DNA of 22,448 nucleotides from Pseudomonadota bacterium. GTDB taxonomy: Bacteria; Pseudomonadota; Gammaproteobacteria; Burkholderiales; Burkholderiaceae_B. Each line of letters starts with the position of its first letter. Positions within the stretch are counted from its first letter, which is position 1. The notes beneath the pieces are model-generated. The model saw only the letters and a list, made by a program, of their open reading frames with translations. It made no database searches and had not been told where the DNA came from. Where the stretch lies: the NCBI GenBank assembly GCA_023388835.1, contig JAEWFK010000045.1, forward strand, positions 1-22,448, given 5' to 3'. The translations under genes were made by a program, and so were the position numbers. Shown in pieces: positions 14,860-22,448 of the stretch.

Positions 14860-14865
14860 TATAGT
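14860..14865 (+). promoter_or_regulatory. Possible -10 box before the second Bug gene
   Basis: TATAGT lies about 30 bases before ATG 14895, in the 145-base gap after the cyclase gene. No clear -35 is visible. The same gap has several small inverted repeats (GACCT-AA-AGGTC near 14765-14776, CCATTC/GAATGG near 14802-14821) but no T-run terminator. Confidence 0.25.
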
Positions 14866-14894
14866 CGTGGCATTCACGATAAAAGGAGACAACC

Positions 14895-15914
14895 ATGAAC
14901 CTATGCGCCCGCGCTTTCGCAGGCCGCCCCAGCCGCCACACCGGCTTGCGTCGGCTGATTCCCGCTCTTGCGGCGGTCTGTGTAATGGCAGCCGCTCCGG
15001 CGGTGGCTCATGCGGACGCCTGGCCTTCAAAGCTGGTGAGAGTCGTCGTACCTTACGGCCCTGGAGGCATCGCCGACATCTCCGCGCGCTCGGTGGCCCA
15101 CAAGCTGTCCGAGATGACGGGGCAACGGTTCGTCGTCGAGAACAAGCCGGGCGCCGACACACGCATCGGCACCGAAGTCGTCGCCCGTGAACGCGGCAAC
15201 GATCATGTCATGCTGCTGGCCGGCGGCGGCTTTGCGGTAAACAACGCACTCTTCGACGATCTTCGATATGACACCGCCAAGGATTTCATCCCGCTGGGCT
15301 TGGTGGTGTCCAACCCTCTGCTCCTGGTCCTGGGCGCGGAACAGCCTTATGGCTCGGTGAAAGAACTCGTGGCAGCGTCCAAAGATGGCGAAAACATCAC
15401 GCTTGCTTCGGGCGGAAAGGGAACATTGAGCCACATGTCCATGGAACTGCTGTCCGCCCAGATGGACGCACCCATCACGCATGTGCCGTACAAGGGCGGA
15501 TCCGCGCATACCGCAGACGTCGTAAGCGGGCTGGTGACCGGTATCTTCGAGAATCCCAGCTCTGCCTTGCCCGTGCTCCGTTCAGGGAAATACAAGGTGA
15601 TTGCCACCACAGGTGCTCAGCGCAGCCCGGCCTTGCCGGAAGTCCCGACAGTCGCCGAAAGCGGCGTCGACGGCTTCGAGGTGGTCAACTGGTTCGGATT
15701 ATTCGCGCCGGCGGACGTGCCCGAAGCCACGATCAACAAGATGGCACAGTTGCTCGAGCAGGCGCTGGACGACGAGGCCTTGCGCGAGCGCTTCGCGAAC
15801 GACGGCGTCAGCGTCGGAGGACGCATGACTCAGGATTTCGGCCAGTTCGTTGCTGCCGAAACGGTGAAATGGGGCCAGATCGTACAGGCCCGGAACATCC
15901 GCGCAAACAACTGA
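14895..15914 (+). CDS. Bug-type tripartite tricarboxylate binding protein (second copy)
   Basis: A 339-residue periplasmic Bug/TctC-family protein. ATG 14895 follows AAAAGGAGACAACC. The signal peptide is long, with a basic region up to about residue 20 (RHTGLRRL) and cleavage probably after VAHA near residue 40. Family signatures: VRVVVPYGPGGIADISAR, RFVVENKPGA, ITHVPYKGGSAHT, ALPEVPTVAESG and WFGLFAPADVP. It differs clearly from the Bug protein at 10400, so it likely has a different ligand. An esterase gene follows 41 bases later, suggesting the pair handles an ester or its acid product. No permease subunits are nearby. Confidence 0.92.
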   Translation: MNLCARAFAGRPSRHTGLRRLIPALAAVCVMAAAPAVAHADAWPSKLVRVVVPYGPGGIADISARSVAHKLSEMTGQRFVVENKPGADTRIGTEVVARERGNDHVMLLAGGGFAVNNALFDDLRYDTAKDFIPLGLVVSNPLLLVLGAEQPYGSVKELVAASKDGENITLASGGKGTLSHMSMELLSAQMDAPITHVPYKGGSAHTADVVSGLVTGIFENPSSALPVLRSGKYKVIATTGAQRSPALPEVPTVAESGVDGFEVVNWFGLFAPADVPEATINKMAQLLEQALDDEALRERFANDGVSVGGRMTQDFGQFVAAETVKWGQIVQARNIRANN

Positions 15915-15959
15915 GCAGCATCGATGATAAAGGAGCAAACCACTGAGCGGCATCCATGA
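15911..15959 (+). repeat. Short direct repeat with leader mini-ORF before the esterase
   Basis: CTGAGCAGCATCGATGA (15911-15927) and CTGAGCGGCATCCATGA (15943-15959) match at 15 of 17 positions. The first copy contains the Bug stop and the second contains the esterase start. Between them AAAGGAG (15929-15935) is 20 bases from the esterase ATG, which is too far for a normal ribosome site. A 12-codon ORF (15924-15959, MIKEQTTERHP) begins in copy one and ends by overlapping the esterase ATG, so coupled re-initiation is possible. Confidence 0.4.
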
Positions 15960-17002
15960 CCAAGACGCACACAACGGGCAGCGATATTGATCCGGCGCTG
16001 CTCCAGCAGATCCGGGAAGCGCAGGCACTTCGCGAACAGCTTCAGGGCCAGCAACACACGGATACCGAAATTCGCCGGCTTGTCAGCGAGCTTGGAGCCC
16101 GGCGCATTGCAGGGCGCCCTTACGGAATCGAGAGCAGCGACGCGATCGTCCCGGGTGCGTGGCATGACATCCCCGTTCGCATCTACCGGCGTAGCGCAAC
16201 AGCCGAGCCCCGCCGCCTGATGTTGTACTTTCACGGTGGCGGCTGGACGACCGGCAGTATAGAGACGCATGACGCCTTGTGCGCCCACATCGCCCATCGC
16301 TGCGATCATATCGTGATCAGCGTGGGTTATCGCCTCGCGCCCGAGCACTCTTTTCCCGCCCAGAACGACGATGCGATCGCAGCCACCCTTTGGGCGCTGC
16401 AGAATCGCCGGGAATTCGGCATCACCGCGTCTGCGGGCTGGACGATGGCAGGGGACAGTGCGGGCGCCCATCTGGCGATCGCGAGCACCTTGCAGCTGCA
16501 GGAACATCATTTCCCCGTCTGCGACAGCCTGCTGCTGTTCTATCCTCCCATTGCGCCGGTCGTCTCCACCGAAAGCCGTGATCGCTACCGCAGCGGCCCC
16601 GGACTCACGGTGAATACGATGGAAGAGTTCTGGCACTATTATGCGGGAAGCCCTGCTGAAGGCGTCGTGGACAGGCCGACGGGAAACCACCATCGCAAGG
16701 GCTCCGACTCATTTTCCGATCCGCGACTGGATCTTCGGCGGTGGCCCGGGCTGAATAAATTGCCCCCATGCGTGATCATGACCGCCGAGCACGACATACT
16801 GCGTGACGAAGGCGAATTCTTTGCCCGGCTGTTGAAGGAACACGGCAACGATGTGCAATGCCTGCGCGCCGCGGGGATGCCCCACGGCTTTGCACGTATG
16901 CTCAACGCGAGCGCCCGCGCACGCGACCACGTCGACGCGGCCTGTGCCCGTTTTCTGGCTCTTGAGCCGCTCACCCGCGGGAAAAGAACACTGTTCGAGT
17001 AA
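15956..17002 (+). CDS. Alpha/beta hydrolase, hormone-sensitive-lipase (HSL) family esterase
   Basis: A 348-residue cytoplasmic esterase/lipase with no signal peptide. The HSL oxyanion-hole motif HGGGW is at 93-97, the nucleophile elbow GDSAG at 166-170 (Ser168), the acid Asp280 in AEHDILRDE and the base His310 in GMPHGF, so the catalytic triad is complete. SVGYRLAPEHSFPA (122-135) is typical of the family. An in-frame TGA at 15944-15946 forces the start to ATG 15956. It follows the second Bug gene and ends in a 32-base antisense overlap with the LysR gene. Substrate: a short-chain ester or carbamate-like compound, inferred only. Confidence 0.92.
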   Translation: MTKTHTTGSDIDPALLQQIREAQALREQLQGQQHTDTEIRRLVSELGARRIAGRPYGIESSDAIVPGAWHDIPVRIYRRSATAEPRRLMLYFHGGGWTTGSIETHDALCAHIAHRCDHIVISVGYRLAPEHSFPAQNDDAIAATLWALQNRREFGITASAGWTMAGDSAGAHLAIASTLQLQEHHFPVCDSLLLFYPPIAPVVSTESRDRYRSGPGLTVNTMEEFWHYYAGSPAEGVVDRPTGNHHRKGSDSFSDPRLDLRRWPGLNKLPPCVIMTAEHDILRDEGEFFARLLKEHGNDVQCLRAAGMPHGFARMLNASARARDHVDAACARFLALEPLTRGKRTLFE

Positions 17003-17912
17003 CCGAATCCAGCCACTGTTGCGACAGGATTTCCGCTTGTTCGCGGATCCAGTCGCCCACGGTGTTCACATGCCGGCTCCTTCCACGACGGTCTGACAGG
17101 ACCAGGTAGTAGCCGCTGCTGCCCAGCATGGCTTCGTTGAACGGAGCGATCAATTCGCCGCCAGCCAGGAATTTACGGACCAGCAGGCGCGGCACCAGGC
17201 CCACGCCCAGCCCCGCCATCACCGCTTCGATCATCACTGAGTAGTGATCGTAGGCCTGTATGTCTCTCGGTTGGAATGCGGCTTCCATGGCGTGGCGCCA
17301 TTCCGTCCACGCCGTTGGGTAAAGACTGTGTCCGAAAAGGCGAGCGCCGGCAAGATCGTCCACGGTGCGCAGGGGCTGCTTGCCAAGCCATTCAGGGCTG
17401 GCAATCACGCACATCTCGCGCCCAAAAAGATAACGGGCGCGAACACCCTGCCACACGCCGCTTCCGAAGCGGATATCGGCATCGAGATCCAGGCGCGGTG
17501 TGGCCGCACTCATCAACTGGGGAGTGAGTCGAAGGTCGATCTCCGGATGCGCGTCCACAAACTCCGGCATGAGGGAAATCAGCCAATACTGAAGCACCGC
17601 CGGCGGCGCCAGAAGACTCACCATGGTGCCCTTTTCATCGCTGCGCTCGATCCGATCGACCGCGCGAGCGATACGGTCGAGTGCGGGCTCGACCGCTTCA
17701 AGGAACTCCTGCCCCGCGTGTGTCAGCCGCACGCCCCCGGCACGGACGAACAGGGGAGCCCCCAACGCATCTTCCAACGAGGAGATCTGCTTACTCACCG
17801 CACTCTGGGTCAGACATACGGAATCCGCGGCGCGAGTAAAACTGCCCATTCGGGCTACGGTCACAAAGACCTGCAGGGCCATCAGGGAAAAATTCGATCT
17901 GAGTAACTTCAC
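16971..17912 (-). CDS. LysR family transcriptional regulator (GcvA-like)
   Basis: A 313-residue LysR regulator. The N-terminal HTH reads FSLMALQVFVTVARMGSFTRAAD, LTQSAVSKQISSLEDALGAPLFVR (about 8-57), followed by the usual long linker helix and a substrate-binding domain (VSLLAPPAVLQYWL, FGRE, DHYSVMIEAVMAGLGVGLVPRLLV). GTG at 17912 (VKLLRSNFSL) fits the family's usual N-terminus; ATG at 17882 would cut into the first helix. The ribosome site is weak for both. It converges on the Bug-esterase pair, overlapping the esterase by 32 bases, and lies 40 bases after the I78 lipoprotein gene on the same strand. It may control the esterase pair or the sugar dehydrogenase side. Confidence 0.9.
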   Translation of the reverse strand: MKLLRSNFSLMALQVFVTVARMGSFTRAADSVCLTQSAVSKQISSLEDALGAPLFVRAGGVRLTHAGQEFLEAVEPALDRIARAVDRIERSDEKGTMVSLLAPPAVLQYWLISLMPEFVDAHPEIDLRLTPQLMSAATPRLDLDADIRFGSGVWQGVRARYLFGREMCVIASPEWLGKQPLRTVDDLAGARLFGHSLYPTAWTEWRHAMEAAFQPRDIQAYDHYSVMIEAVMAGLGVGLVPRLLVRKFLAGGELIAPFNEAMLGSSGYYLVLSDRRGRSRHVNTVGDWIREQAEILSQQWLDSVTRTVFFSRG

Positions 17913-17952
17913 GGGCCATTGGTCTGGTCGCGTGGTCAGGCAGCGCAGGCGC

Positions 17953-18222
17953 TTACCCGCAAGCGATACGCTCGATACGACCTTTATTGTTGATATGGAC
18001 ATTGAGACGGTCCGGACGGTAGTCCTGCGTAACCGCCGTACCAGGGCGAATGATACGCGCACCCTGGGGAAAGGTGCCGGCCTTGATGGCGTCTTCCTTC
18101 GCCCCGACCATCGATAGATACTGCAGCGAATTGCATTGGTCGCTGACGGGTTCGAAGGGAACGTTGGATTGGCAGGCTGCCAGGCCGAAGCTCAGGAACA
18201 GGGGGACGTACACAGGTCTCAT
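17953..18222 (-). CDS. I78-family peptidase inhibitor-like lipoprotein
   Basis: An 89-residue exported lipoprotein. The signal peptide MRPVYVPLFLSFGLAAC ends in a lipobox with C17 as the lipidated residue. The body matches the small proteinase inhibitor I78 pattern: C (residue 30), a helix with LQYLSMVG, then ARIIRPGTAVTQDYRPDRLNVHINNKGRIERIACG. The second Cys near the end could pair with C30. Family founders inhibit elastase-like serine proteases. ATG 18222 has CGGAGTC 5 bases upstream. A small GC hairpin (TCGCC-GGAC-GGCGA, 18248-18261) separates it from the sugar dehydrogenase gene. Confidence 0.85.
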   Translation of the reverse strand: MRPVYVPLFLSFGLAACQSNVPFEPVSDQCNSLQYLSMVGAKEDAIKAGTFPQGARIIRPGTAVTQDYRPDRLNVHINNKGRIERIACG

Positions 18223-18278
18223 GGTTGACTCCGATTAGGGACGTGCCTCGCCGGACGGCGAAACCGCTAGGAGGGAAA

Positions 18279-19484
18279 TCACTGGGGCGACACCCTGTAC
18301 AGCGCGCCGTTCTCGGCATCAGTGAGCACATACACGTTTCCGTCAGGCCCGACGCGCACGTCCCGGATGCGGGCATCCATGTCCGACAAAAGACGTTCCT
18401 CGCTCACGATGCTGTCGCCTTCGAGTTGCAGCCGGATGAGCTCGCGGTCTTTCAAGGCACCTATGAAAAGGCTGTGGCGCCATTCGGGATGTTCGTCAGA
18501 ATCATAGAAGGCCATCCCGGAAATCGCGGGCGAATTCATCCATACGTAATGGGGAGGCTCGGTTCCCTCGACCTCTGCGCCTTTCGCTTCTGGAATGGCC
18601 AGGCCCGAGTAATTGCGTCCATGCGTGGCGATCGGCCAACCGTAGTTCAGACCTGCTTGCGGAATGTTGATCTCGTCGCCGCCACGAGCGCCGTGCTCGT
18701 GGGTCCATAACCGGCCGGTCCAGGGATTGAGTGCAGCCCCCTGCTGATTCCGGTGCCCGTAGCTCCAGATTTCCGGCAGCGCCCCCTGCTTCGATACGAA
18801 GGGATTGTCTTGCGGCACCGTTCCGTCGGGTTTCAGCCGGATCAATTTGCCTTGATGCTTGTCGAGATCCTGGGCCGTGGAACGTTGGTTATTCTCGCCC
18901 AGGGCAATGAAGAGATCGCCTTGCCGATCAAACACCAGACGCACGCCAAAATGCGCGCCGGAGGAAAGCTTGGGTTGTTGCCGGAAAATGACCTTGAAGT
19001 CTTCAAGGGCGGTGGCGTCTTCGGAAAGCCTTCCCACCCCGACCACCGTGCCAGCCCTGCCCTGCTCTCCCTGCTCGGCATAACCCATGAACAGCCGCCG
19101 GCTCTGGGCAAAATCCGGCGCTAAAACGATGTCGAGCAGGCCGCCCTGTGAACGCGCATAAACCTTCGGTACGCCGCTCAAGGGCTCAGAGAGCCGGCCA
19201 TCTCGCCACAGCCTTAGCCGCCCCGGCCTTTCGGTAATGAGCAATCCTTCGCCATTTGGCAGGAAGGCCAGCGCCCATGGGTTCTCCAGGCCGTCCACCA
19301 CTTTCTCGGCATGAGCGCCGCGCGACGGCGGAGCACTGTCCTGCACCGAGATGCCCCTGTGCTGCGCCGCTTCCGCGCGGGCCGCGGGGATGACCAATGC
19401 AAGGGCGAGCATCATTGCGCAAGCGCTCGCCAGGGACAGGCTTGCGGGCGCGACTGGCCCGGATATCGGTTTCGTCGGTGTCAT
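18279..19484 (-). CDS. PQQ-dependent soluble aldose sugar dehydrogenase (YliI/Asd-like)
   Basis: A 401-residue periplasmic six-bladed beta-propeller enzyme oxidising aldoses with PQQ. The start at 19484 has GGAG 7 bases before it; longer in-frame starts (19490, 19517, 19574) lack a ribosome site. Signal peptide to about residue 37 (hydrophobic core LSLASACAMMLALALVIPAARA). Family motifs: GLENPWALAFLPNG (65-78), LLITERPGRL, GGLLDIVLAPDF, the catalytic-His region SGAHFG (H178), PEIWSYGHRNQQG (R245) and HEHGARGGDEIN (263-272). In soluble glucose dehydrogenase the matching His and Arg act as base and PQQ contact. No PQQ synthesis genes are nearby. It is divergent from the membrane cyclase gene at 19619. 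Confidence 0.92.
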   Translation of the reverse strand: MTPTKPISGPVAPASLSLASACAMMLALALVIPAARAEAAQHRGISVQDSAPPSRGAHAEKVVDGLENPWALAFLPNGEGLLITERPGRLRLWRDGRLSEPLSGVPKVYARSQGGLLDIVLAPDFAQSRRLFMGYAEQGEQGRAGTVVGVGRLSEDATALEDFKVIFRQQPKLSSGAHFGVRLVFDRQGDLFIALGENNQRSTAQDLDKHQGKLIRLKPDGTVPQDNPFVSKQGALPEIWSYGHRNQQGAALNPWTGRLWTHEHGARGGDEINIPQAGLNYGWPIATHGRNYSGLAIPEAKGAEVEGTEPPHYVWMNSPAISGMAFYDSDEHPEWRHSLFIGALKDRELIRLQLEGDSIVSEERLLSDMDARIRDVRVGPDGNVYVLTDAENGALYRVSPQ

Positions 19485-19618
19485 GCACATGCTCCGTCGA
19501 GTGATTGCCTTGGCCATGTTAGCGCCAGCGCGCGTTCTTCGCCCCGGCTTTGATAGAATCTTGGGTCTTTCCACTTGCTTCAGGGGCGTCAGGACGCCTC
19601 TTGGAACCGCATCCGCAC

Positions 19619-21484
19619 ATGCCCAATCCGCCTTTGACTCGCAACAGCGTACGGGTGCAATGTATCATCCTCGCGGTCTTCCTCGCCCTGTTGGGCGTAC
19701 TGATGGGGCTGATGATTCTCATTGATCAGCAGCGGACACGCACGAACGAAGCAACACGGCTGGCAACCCAAGCCATGCTCGTATCAAACAATCTGCAGCA
19801 GAACATGCACAGCGCGAATCACATTCTTGAAGAGACGCTGGCGCTGTATGACATCGCCTCGGATGAACAACAGCTGGAACGCATGCATACGCTGGCCAAC
19901 GCCATGCCCATCATAAGGGCAATCGGCATTCTGGACAGTAACGGGATACAGAAGCTCACCACCCGCCCCGCGCTGGACAAAATCGACTTCAGCGACCGTC
20001 CCTACTTCATCAGCACGAAAGCAGATCCGCAGCGTCAGCGCCTTTATATTTCGACGCCCTACATGGGCATCACGGGCAAGGTCAGCATCACTCTGAGCAA
20101 AGCCATACTCGACGAAGACAACCGCTATCAAGGCGCGGTCTTCGCCGTTCTGGAAGCGGACTATATCGAGATGCTGATGCGCTCGACCCTTTACACAACG
20201 GACATGTGGGCGACCCTGCTGCACGTGGGAAGCGGTGAAGCCGTCCGTGTGGAGGCCGGCGCCGCAGGCATCGGAAAAGAGGATCTCTCCAGAGGCGCCC
20301 TGGAGGGAGCGCTCCCGCGCCTGACTCGAACCAGCGGGCCGACGTACATCCACGACGAAGATGGCGACGACACGCACTTGGTGACGGCCACGACCATCAG
20401 CGGGTACGCAGGCAACGCCGAGCGCCCGCTCGTAGTGGTGACCGGGCGCAATTATGAGGAAGCCATGGAAGCCTGGCGGCGCCGGGCCTACATGCAACTC
20501 GGGCTCTTCCTGCTGTTCGCCGTAGCGGCCGTCGGGGGCTTGCTTTTCTACCAGCGCCGACGACGTCAATACGATGCGCGGCGCGCATCCGATCAGCTTC
20601 GGGTACAGGCGCGAGAACAGGATTACCGCATCATTGTTGAGCGCACGGCCGATTGCGTCGTGAAACTCGACCCACAAGGCAATTGCTCCTATGCGAATCC
20701 GGCGTTCTGTCGTCTGTTCAGCCTGAGCCCGCGTCAGGCGCAGGGCCTCAGCTTCCTGGAACACATCGAGGCGGAAGACCAGCCCAACGCGCTCAACAAT
20801 CTGGAGGCCGCCCTGCGCCATTCATCGGAACAGCGTTTCGAGGCGCGGTGTTCGACCCCGGCCGGGCCGCGGCACATGGAATGGACGCTTTGCTCCGTGC
20901 TGAGCGATGAAGGCAGACGGGCCAGCGTGATCGGCGTGGGGCGCGACGTGTCGGCACATATCGCCATGCGCGACGAACTTCGTAGCCTCGCTCACCACGA
21001 TAGCCTGACTGGGCTCACCAACCGGGGCCGGTTCCAGGAGCTGGCCGCGACGGAGATCGGGCGCTCGCACCGCTATGGTCTGACTCTTGCGCTCCTGCTG
21101 ATCGACCTCGATCATTTCAAGCGTGTGAATGACACACTCGGCCACCATGCCGGCGACGTGGCGCTGCAAACCTGCGCTCGGGTACTGCAGAGCGAATGCC
21201 GCGAATCCGATGTGGCGGCCCGTGTCGGCGGTGAGGAGTTCGCAGTTTTGCTGCCCAACACGCCCATCGAAGAAGCCCTGCAAGTCGCCGAAAGACTGCG
21301 CGCCGCCATCGCCGCGCAGGCGGTTGTGCTGCAGGATGGCAGTCAGTTCAATCTGACGGCCTCGCTGGGCGTGGCCGGACTCCATAGCGATGAGTCCCTC
21401 GAGGCGCTCATGCAGCGCGCCGATCGCGCGCTGTATGGCGCGAAGCAAAGCGGCCGGGACCGCGTGGAAGTCTCGGACGCCTGA
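19619..21484 (+). CDS. Membrane diguanylate cyclase with dCACHE, PAS and GGDEF domains
   Basis: A 621-residue inner-membrane sensor. TM1 is about 12-36 and TM2 about 290-311, enclosing a periplasmic dCACHE/PDC domain with the family marker DFSDRPYF (123-130) and ISTPYMG, which usually binds small organic ligands. A PAS domain (about 332-448) follows, ending VIGVGRDVSAH. The GGDEF domain (455-618) has HHDSLTGLTNRGRF, LIDLDHFKRVND, GGEEF (537-541) and the I-site RESD (528-531), so it should be catalytic and product-inhibited. ATG 19619 is preferred to 19550 because the basic N-terminus and TM1 follow directly; the ribosome site is weak (TTGGAA). Its 3' end is 7 bases from the convergent chemotaxis receptor gene. 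Confidence 0.93.
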   Translation: MPNPPLTRNSVRVQCIILAVFLALLGVLMGLMILIDQQRTRTNEATRLATQAMLVSNNLQQNMHSANHILEETLALYDIASDEQQLERMHTLANAMPIIRAIGILDSNGIQKLTTRPALDKIDFSDRPYFISTKADPQRQRLYISTPYMGITGKVSITLSKAILDEDNRYQGAVFAVLEADYIEMLMRSTLYTTDMWATLLHVGSGEAVRVEAGAAGIGKEDLSRGALEGALPRLTRTSGPTYIHDEDGDDTHLVTATTISGYAGNAERPLVVVTGRNYEEAMEAWRRRAYMQLGLFLLFAVAAVGGLLFYQRRRRQYDARRASDQLRVQAREQDYRIIVERTADCVVKLDPQGNCSYANPAFCRLFSLSPRQAQGLSFLEHIEAEDQPNALNNLEAALRHSSEQRFEARCSTPAGPRHMEWTLCSVLSDEGRRASVIGVGRDVSAHIAMRDELRSLAHHDSLTGLTNRGRFQELAATEIGRSHRYGLTLALLLIDLDHFKRVNDTLGHHAGDVALQTCARVLQSECRESDVAARVGGEEFAVLLPNTPIEEALQVAERLRAAIAAQAVVLQDGSQFNLTASLGVAGLHSDESLEALMQRADRALYGAKQSGRDRVEVSDA

Positions 21485-21491
21485 ACGCCAC

Positions 21492-22448
21492 TCAGCGGCG
21501 GTATGCCAGAGCGGCCTGGGACTGCATCGGCACCGCCTCTGTGACCGCGCGCTGTGGCAGCTTGAATATGGAAACCGCATCCGAAAGCCGGCGGGTCTGA
21601 TCCTGCAAGGCCTGAGCGGCCGCGGCCGCCTCTTCCACCAGCGCGGCATTCTGCTGGGTGACGCCGTCCATTTGCGTGACGGCCGTATTGACCTCGTCAA
21701 TGCCGCTGGCCTGTTCTTCAGAAGCCGCAGAGATTTCAGACATGATGTGGGTCGCCTGGATCACTGACTCCACGATTTCCTGCATGGTTCTCCCGGTCCG
21801 TCCGACCAGTTCGGAGCCCGTTGCCACCTTTTGTTCAGAGTCTTCGATCAACTGCTTGATCTCCTTGGCTGCCCCGGCGGTACGCTGCGCCAGCACCCGC
21901 ACTTCGGAGGCCACCACCGCAAAGCCCTTTCCTTGTTCTCCGGCCCGAGCGGCCTCCACTGCTGCATTCAGCGCAAGAATGTTGGTCTGGAAGGCGATGC
22001 TGTCGATCACTCCCACGATCTCCGCAATACGCTCCGAGCTTTCCGCAATATTGCGCATGGTGTCGACCACACTTGCGGTTTCCCGTCCTCCGCGTTGAGC
22101 GACCTCGGATGAGTTTGTCACCATCTGGGCCGCCTGCCTCGCACTGTCCGCGTTCTGTTTCACCGTCGCTGCAAACTGCTCCATACTGGCCGCCGTCTGC
22201 TGCAGCGTAGCTGCCTGCTGCTCGGTCCGGCTCGACAGATCCGTATTGCCTGCGGAAATCTCCGTGGTGCCCGTATGGATTTCCTCGACGCCGACGCGAA
22301 CCTGCGACACGATGCGTACCAGGCTCTCCTGCATGGCGATCATGGAACCGAACAGAGCGTCGACCTCATTGCGGCCCCGTTGCACCACGGTATGAGTCAG
22401 GTCGCCGCCGGCGATGCGCTTGAACAGCTCTCCCGCCTCCCGGAGCGG
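21492..22448 (-). CDS. Methyl-accepting chemotaxis protein, C-terminal part (5' end outside window)
   Basis: The frame is open through the right edge, so the receptor's N-terminus (sensor and membrane part) is missing; the GTG at 22388 is internal. The visible part begins in a HAMP domain (ELFKRIAGGDLTHTV) and continues as the long cytoplasmic coiled coil. The conserved hairpin tip that contacts CheA and CheW is clear: IDSIAFQTNILALNAAVEAA, GEQGKGFAVVASEVR, LAQRTAGAAKEIKQLI. Methylation helices are Ala/Gln/Glu-rich (EEQASGIDEVNTAVTQMD). The protein ends LAYRR with no CheR-tethering NWETF-type pentapeptide, so it likely relies on other receptors for efficient methylation. Confidence 0.95.
   Translation of the reverse strand, partial: PLREAGELFKRIAGGDLTHTVVQRGRNEVDALFGSMIAMQESLVRIVSQVRVGVEEIHTGTTEISAGNTDLSSRTEQQAATLQQTAASMEQFAATVKQNADSARQAAQMVTNSSEVAQRGGRETASVVDTMRNIAESSERIAEIVGVIDSIAFQTNILALNAAVEAARAGEQGKGFAVVASEVRVLAQRTAGAAKEIKQLIEDSEQKVATGSELVGRTGRTMQEIVESVIQATHIMSEISAASEEQASGIDEVNTAVTQMDGVTQQNAALVEEAAAAAQALQDQTRRLSDAVSIFKLPQRAVTEAVPMQSQAALAYRR

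Noticed and set aside
19784..20821. 345-codon minus-strand ORF opposite the dCACHE-PAS-GGDEF gene
   Set aside because: Antisense shadow; the plus-strand frame contains three recognisable domains in order.

Overview
The window is GC-rich and densely coded, and it reads as the chromosome of a betaproteobacterium, most likely Alcaligenaceae (Bordetella/Achromobacter-like). The reasons are two periplasmic Bug-type tripartite tricarboxylate binding proteins, a citryl-CoA lyase/acyl-CoA ligase pair, a globin-coupled diguanylate cyclase of the BpeGReg type, and the overall gene style. No rRNA, tRNA, insertion sequence, phage gene or CRISPR array was seen.

Layout. (1) 1-1571, + strand: the 3' end of a large RTX-like secreted surface protein, then a small acidic protein. 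(2) 1621-4978, - strand: a copper/metal handling block. In transcription order it holds a DUF2946 protein, two PCu(A)C periplasmic copper chaperones with His-rich tails at opposite ends, and a PepSY-TM membrane protein. (3) 5064-7702, + strand: a flavin-dependent monooxygenase-like oxidoreductase, then a two-part AhpD/carboxymuconolactone-decarboxylase-type protein, closed by a likely terminator. (4) 7870-12227: citryl-CoA lyase-like protein, AMP-forming acyl-CoA ligase and Bug-type binding protein on +, with a convergent IclR regulator. (5) 12228-12425: a gene-free stretch with a heptanucleotide tandem repeat. (6) 12426-14749, + strand: a small Trp-rich unknown, a DUF924 protein and a globin-coupled GGDEF enzyme. 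(7) 14895-17912: a second Bug-type protein and an HSL-type esterase on +, overlapped at its 3' end by a convergent LysR regulator. (8) 17953-19484, - strand: an I78 inhibitor-like lipoprotein and a PQQ-dependent sugar dehydrogenase. (9) 19619-22448: a membrane dCACHE-PAS-GGDEF diguanylate cyclase and, convergently, the C-terminal part of a chemotaxis receptor.

How the genes may work together. Block 4 looks like a regulated route for an unknown carboxylate: capture by the Bug protein, CoA activation by the ligase, retro-Claisen cleavage by the lyase, control by IclR. A perfect 14-bp palindrome just before the lyase gene is the best operator candidate. Both enzymes deviate at a position that matters in their superfamilies: Ser for the expected Asp in the lyase, and Arg for the A10 Lys in the ligase. 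The chemistry may therefore differ from citrate/citryl-CoA. Block 2 is a periplasmic copper supply or tolerance module. Blocks 6 and 9 add oxygen and ligand sensing feeding into c-di-GMP and chemotaxis.

Limits: all calls come from reading the sequence and remembered family motifs. No database search, alignment or structure prediction was run.
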